Assembly: GCA_021397835.1 (NCBI GenBank)
Contig: JAJFZO010000049.1
Location: 6,825,001 to 6,889,000 of the forward strand
Reading direction: 5' to 3'
Length of the DNA stretch: 64,000 nt
Source: Moringa oleifera
Taxonomy: Eukaryota; Streptophyta; Magnoliopsida; Brassicales; Moringaceae
Part shown: in pieces, positions 59,804-64,000 of the stretch
Layout of the letters: every line of letters begins with the position of its first letter
Numbering within the stretch: position 1 is the first letter of the stretch
The notes under the pieces: generated by a model
Database searches by the model: none
What the model was told of the DNA's origin: nothing
Seen by the model: only the letters and a program-made list of their open reading frames with translations
Made by a program: the position numbers and the translations under genes

Positions 59804-62800
59804 TTTCGGTGTTGATGGTTGCCATGGTAAAACTGCGGAAGTATTACCGGTAGCTAGTTGCCGCCCTTGATATGATGATATATAAACTCATTGCCTATTT
59901 TAAACTTTCTTAATTTGCATTGAATCAACAAAGTTGCCATTAATTATTTCCTTTCATTGTAACGGTAATAACCATCACTACGGTCATGTATACAGAAGCA
60001 TTGAATATTTCCATAAATACCCCTTTCTTTTCTTTTTTTCTCTTCATTTTTCTAACCCTATGATAATTAAGTCTCCAAAGAGCAAGAATCTTATAAAGTT
60101 AATTTTATTAAAAACAGAATCAATCAGTCAAAGTTAAATCACTTTCATCATCATTTTATAAGTGGGAATTCATCAAATGATTATCAGACCTTAATTCCTT
60201 ACATGATCAACCGGACAAATGACGTCACAACCCAAATTTGCTTTGCCCAACTGTAACAATCTGACTAGGGTATACTAAAATTAATTGTTTAATATATCTA
60301 ATATTATACATTTTCATCGTATCGTGTAAGATTTATCAAGTAATTTGCATGTAAAATCTAAATAAATATAAGAAAGATAGTTTCAATACCAATGTATTGA
60401 ATAAATTTATGGGTTAATTACATTAATGAGAGAGATATTTTATTGACATTCTCAAATTAGAATTTACAAAAAAAGATTATATCTATTTAAAATATACGTT
60501 TTTATTAAATTTTCAATGTAAAACTCTTGTCTATAATTTTTGATAATATATTAATAATTTTTATTTATATAATTATCAAATATCTATTTAAAAAACTGTT
60601 AAACAAATAAAATATTTTTTTGCATGAAATTTAAAAAGAATATGTAAAATATAAATGTTTAAATAATAATAAAATAAATATTTTATTTATTTTGATAGTA
60701 TTTAAATGGATGTTAAAGTAATTGTACAAGTAAAAGTTATATTCATATTACATGTATGTACAAAACTGTCAATATTAATAATAATTATAAATAAAAATTA
60801 TATATTAAAAATTTAATAAAAAATATAAATTTTAAATAAATGTAATTTTTTTAATAAATTTTAATTTAAAATTATAAATAAAATACAGATCTTTTTGTAT
60901 AATTAACCTTAAATTTACTTTTAAGCTAGTGAAATGTTTGTTATAGTTGTGTTGGTACACTTTATCCATTTACACAAGAAAATTCATATTTCAGCACATG
61001 CATAAGTTTCCATGATTGCTAAAATCATGAATGCATGAAGTTAGCCTAAAATAAGAAATAGGTGCAAGTCAATGACAAGAGACAGAATCACAAGATTTCT
61101 GGACATGATCATGTGAAGGAATTGAAGAGAAAGTAACATGACAAAATTTTTTTTAAAAAAAATTATAGGTAACACCCATTAAGCTAGAATCATGCACAGG
61201 TTGCAAGTGCATGAAATGCTAAGAGACTATCCAATGCCCTCTTTGATTAATATAAGCATTGTTTGTTTACTGCAAAAATGATGTTAGTAATTTCCGTGGG
61301 CAAATTTAGAGGGCACATGGTATTGGTAACTTACATGAAATAGGTAATGTGAGTAGTATTTGGATGGTGCTATCATGAGATTCCTATGGTAAGAAGAACA
61401 TGTCTATTGTTTTTTAAGTAAGAGAAAGTGAAAAAAAAAAAAACATTCTTCTTTCTTGGTGATATTTTCTTATTTATATAGCGTGTATGATTATGTCAGT
61501 TCACAAATGATATAGATTGATGATTAAGGACGTAATCAAAATTTTTAGTTAGCATCAGTTAAAAAGTATATCATCAATAATATCATAATTAAAAAAATAT
61601 TATTTATTGTAAAATAAAGATATACCTAAAAAAGTGGATAAAGTTTTATTCTTTTAAATATAATTAATCATAATTAAAAAAAAATTCTTAAGAGGTTTCA
61701 CACTATAAAACTTATCACTAATAAAATTTCTCTTAATCGAATTAATTAATGATATCTCTTTTCATATAAATGATTATATAATACGTAAGAAAATCATTTT
61801 ATATCTTGTTAAAAAGATGTGTTTTGACAAGTTTCATAATTAAAAATACTTGTTTTAGTATTGTTGTAGAAACTGGAAGAGCTACTCAACATTTTACAAT
61901 TTATCAATCAAAAGTTAGCATTCTTACCTCTTTATTAACATTTTAAAATTCTGAAAAGCTAAGCATATTAAATCTGTAATGGTCCAACTATTTTTCCAAA
62001 TCTTCAATATCACTTTTGACAAAATCTTGACAATAATAAACTTAAATAAGAATAATAGTATCATTGACATCTAATGATTTGTATCTCTAAACTTAATGGA
62101 TATGATCAATTAAATAACAAGCATTTTATTAATTGTAATCATATGTAATAAAATTGAAGAGATGCTTCACTAACTGCAATGATCGTTTGTAGGATAGCTT
62201 TAAATTGTTAAAAAATGTCTATTATATATTCTTTCAAGTTCATGAGATTAGGGACATTTTCATGGGGAGGATCTTTTAGTTCTTTTTTTCTCGAGTTCTT
62301 GTTTTTGAACTCTTAACCATCCCTACTTTTATATACTTTTTGGTTATGCTAATAGCTCAATAAGGTTTCTTAGTTTTTTCTTGATCAAAGTTGCAAACAA
62401 TGGTGGTTATCACCAACCATGTTTCATTGTGACTAAGGTGATTAGTTGTTAGAGATATCATATTTACAAGACCTCAACATTGAAAATCGAATATAATCAC
62501 ATAATTATTCTTCGAGTCACTACTTTATATCCAAAAAAATGATCATTTTTTTCCTTTAATTTAATGCTAGTGATGAAATGGCTAATAAATAAGTTATTAA
62601 ATTGGTAAAATGAGTTGATTATCTTAACAGGTAGGCAGTTTTACCAAGCTTGGACTACATTGGTGAGAGTTATGAATAAATATAGATAAAGTACAAGACA
62701 CAAGTCACGTTGAACCATTATTATTATCTTGCATCGCTCTAGATGGCCTTTCAAGTCTTAAATTCCATCATATGGTTTTTAGGACTTCAAAATTTATGGG

Positions 62801-64000
62801 TAAAAGCTCATGCAAGATCTCCAAGCTAAAAGGAGGCTCAATGCTCAATGCTAAAGTCATACCCCTCTGTAGTTTCTCTTTCGAGAATTTCTTATGTCAC
62901 CATTTTTTATCATTTATTGAGCTTTCAAGATCTTCTCCATATTTGCTCCTTAGGCACTCTCAACTTCTAGTTTAGCTTGACATGCTATGATGTTTGTTTG
63001 TCATACTAAGAGTTTTACGGAGGTCCAACTTGGTCGTTAGAGGCCATGGTAACAATCTTTTACTTTAATGTAATGGGTTTTGATGTGTTGTAGCTTGAAT
63101 TGTTTCAGTTAAAGCATTAATTTAACGTTATAAATGCTCAAATTGAGTTGAAAGTGTCAATAAAATTAAACCTAATGTCAATAGAGGTTCTGTTTATAGT
63201 TAGATGTTATTGATTGCACCTGAAATTCTTTGATCCTTAGCTCAATGGGCAGAAAGAGGTGGTTGATAGTCAAATATGTTAAGTGCATTTATTTAGTATT
63301 TTGTTAGTATTAAATCCCTCTTTGGCGTTTTTATGTATGTTTTATATAGATTGTTTCATAATTAAATGTGAAACACAAATGAAAATAATGAGAGCAATGC
63401 AAAAGAAATTAAAGGATTTTGGACAGCTTTGATGTTGTTGCACTATTTTAACCATAACTTCATCATCTGAACCGTAAATAAGATAATTCAAGATATATTG
63501 AAAAATTAAGGAATAGAAGTACAACTTTTATATTAAGAAATTTAGGAGATTCAACATTTAGTAAAGGCCACAATTGAAATAGCAGCCTTTATAAAAAGAA
63601 AACAAAGCACCAATTGAGTAGTAGTTCAGTGGTGTAGTGAGAGCCCATAATAACTACAAACCCTTTTTTTGATGTTGTAATGAGATTCTACTCTCATTAT
63701 TGTGCCACCACTCTTCCAGTAACATCAAGGCAAAGGTTTTTTTTTAATTAAAAAAATAAAAGAGCTTGTAAGCCTTCTTTAGAGAGCTATTAGAGGAGTC
63801 TTTATATAGATCTTTGGCAACCTTTAAGAAGTATATTTTGAACAAAAATTAAAAAGAAAATACAAGACTTAGAGGTGATGAAGATCAAAGAATAAAGCTT
63901 CATAAAAAGGAGGATTCAAGATAAAAGTATGCATCCTTATTGAGATCTCTTAAACTTTAAACTTTTATTTTCCTTTTTATTTTGTATTAATCTTTTAACG
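59804..64000. other. AT-rich intergenic DNA to the right edge
   Basis: No gene, tRNA or mobile element recognised. Short open frames at 59934, 62772 and 63342 have no recognisable product. 60260-60900 and 61500-62200 are especially AT-rich. Confidence 0.55.

Overview
The window is nuclear DNA of a flowering plant, almost certainly a eudicot and probably a rosid (the order is not certain; Malpighiales is only an impression from the protein sequences). The evidence is GT-AG split genes encoding plant-specific proteins, very AT-rich intergenic DNA, and Ty1/copia, L1-type LINE and PIF/Harbinger relics. I see no bacterial-type operon, rRNA, convincing tRNA or CRISPR array.

Layout. (1) 1-8450, minus strand: the 5' half of a Raf-like MAP3K gene of the EDR1/SIS8 type. 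Six coding exons (681-6934) carry the N-terminal EDR1 domain; the kinase exons lie beyond the left edge. The leader is probably split and holds a short upstream ORF. (2) 8900-28600: gene-poor DNA with a dead Harbinger transposase, two tandem arrays (about 111 bp x 6 and about 445 bp x 6), a dead L1 LINE, and a small relatively GC-rich island with a 47-residue ORF. (3) 28650-32750, plus strand: a complete DUF688 gene with three coding exons. (4) 36437-40312: an old Ty1/copia relic with recognisable LTRs, primer binding site and RT/RNase H remains. (5) 41600-59800: a dispersed cluster of small single-pass membrane protein genes that I cannot assign to any named family. It has three intact-looking members on the plus strand (41689, 45093, 59060), one on the minus strand with a different tail (47592), one truncated copy (45857) and one tail-only fragment (44628-44880). 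All full members share a short N-terminus and one membrane segment ending in Cys, then differ sharply in their tails: Gly/Cys-rich in two, a 180-residue Gly/Asp/His-rich tail in one, and a short plain tail in one. (6) Between the last two members lie a CRAL-TRIO (Sec14-like) pseudogene exon and a young 5-kb Ty1/copia element (51846-56855, minus strand) with LTRs about 98 percent identical, an AAATA target duplication and three coding lesions. (7) 59804-64000: AT-rich DNA in which I recognise nothing.

The cluster of tail-swapping membrane proteins is the best candidate for something undescribed. Three members share an ATTGACTTG (W-box-type) element upstream and the fourth has TTGACC boxes, which hints at common WRKY-type control. 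Function is unknown; metal or thiol chemistry by the Cys- and His-rich tails is inference only.
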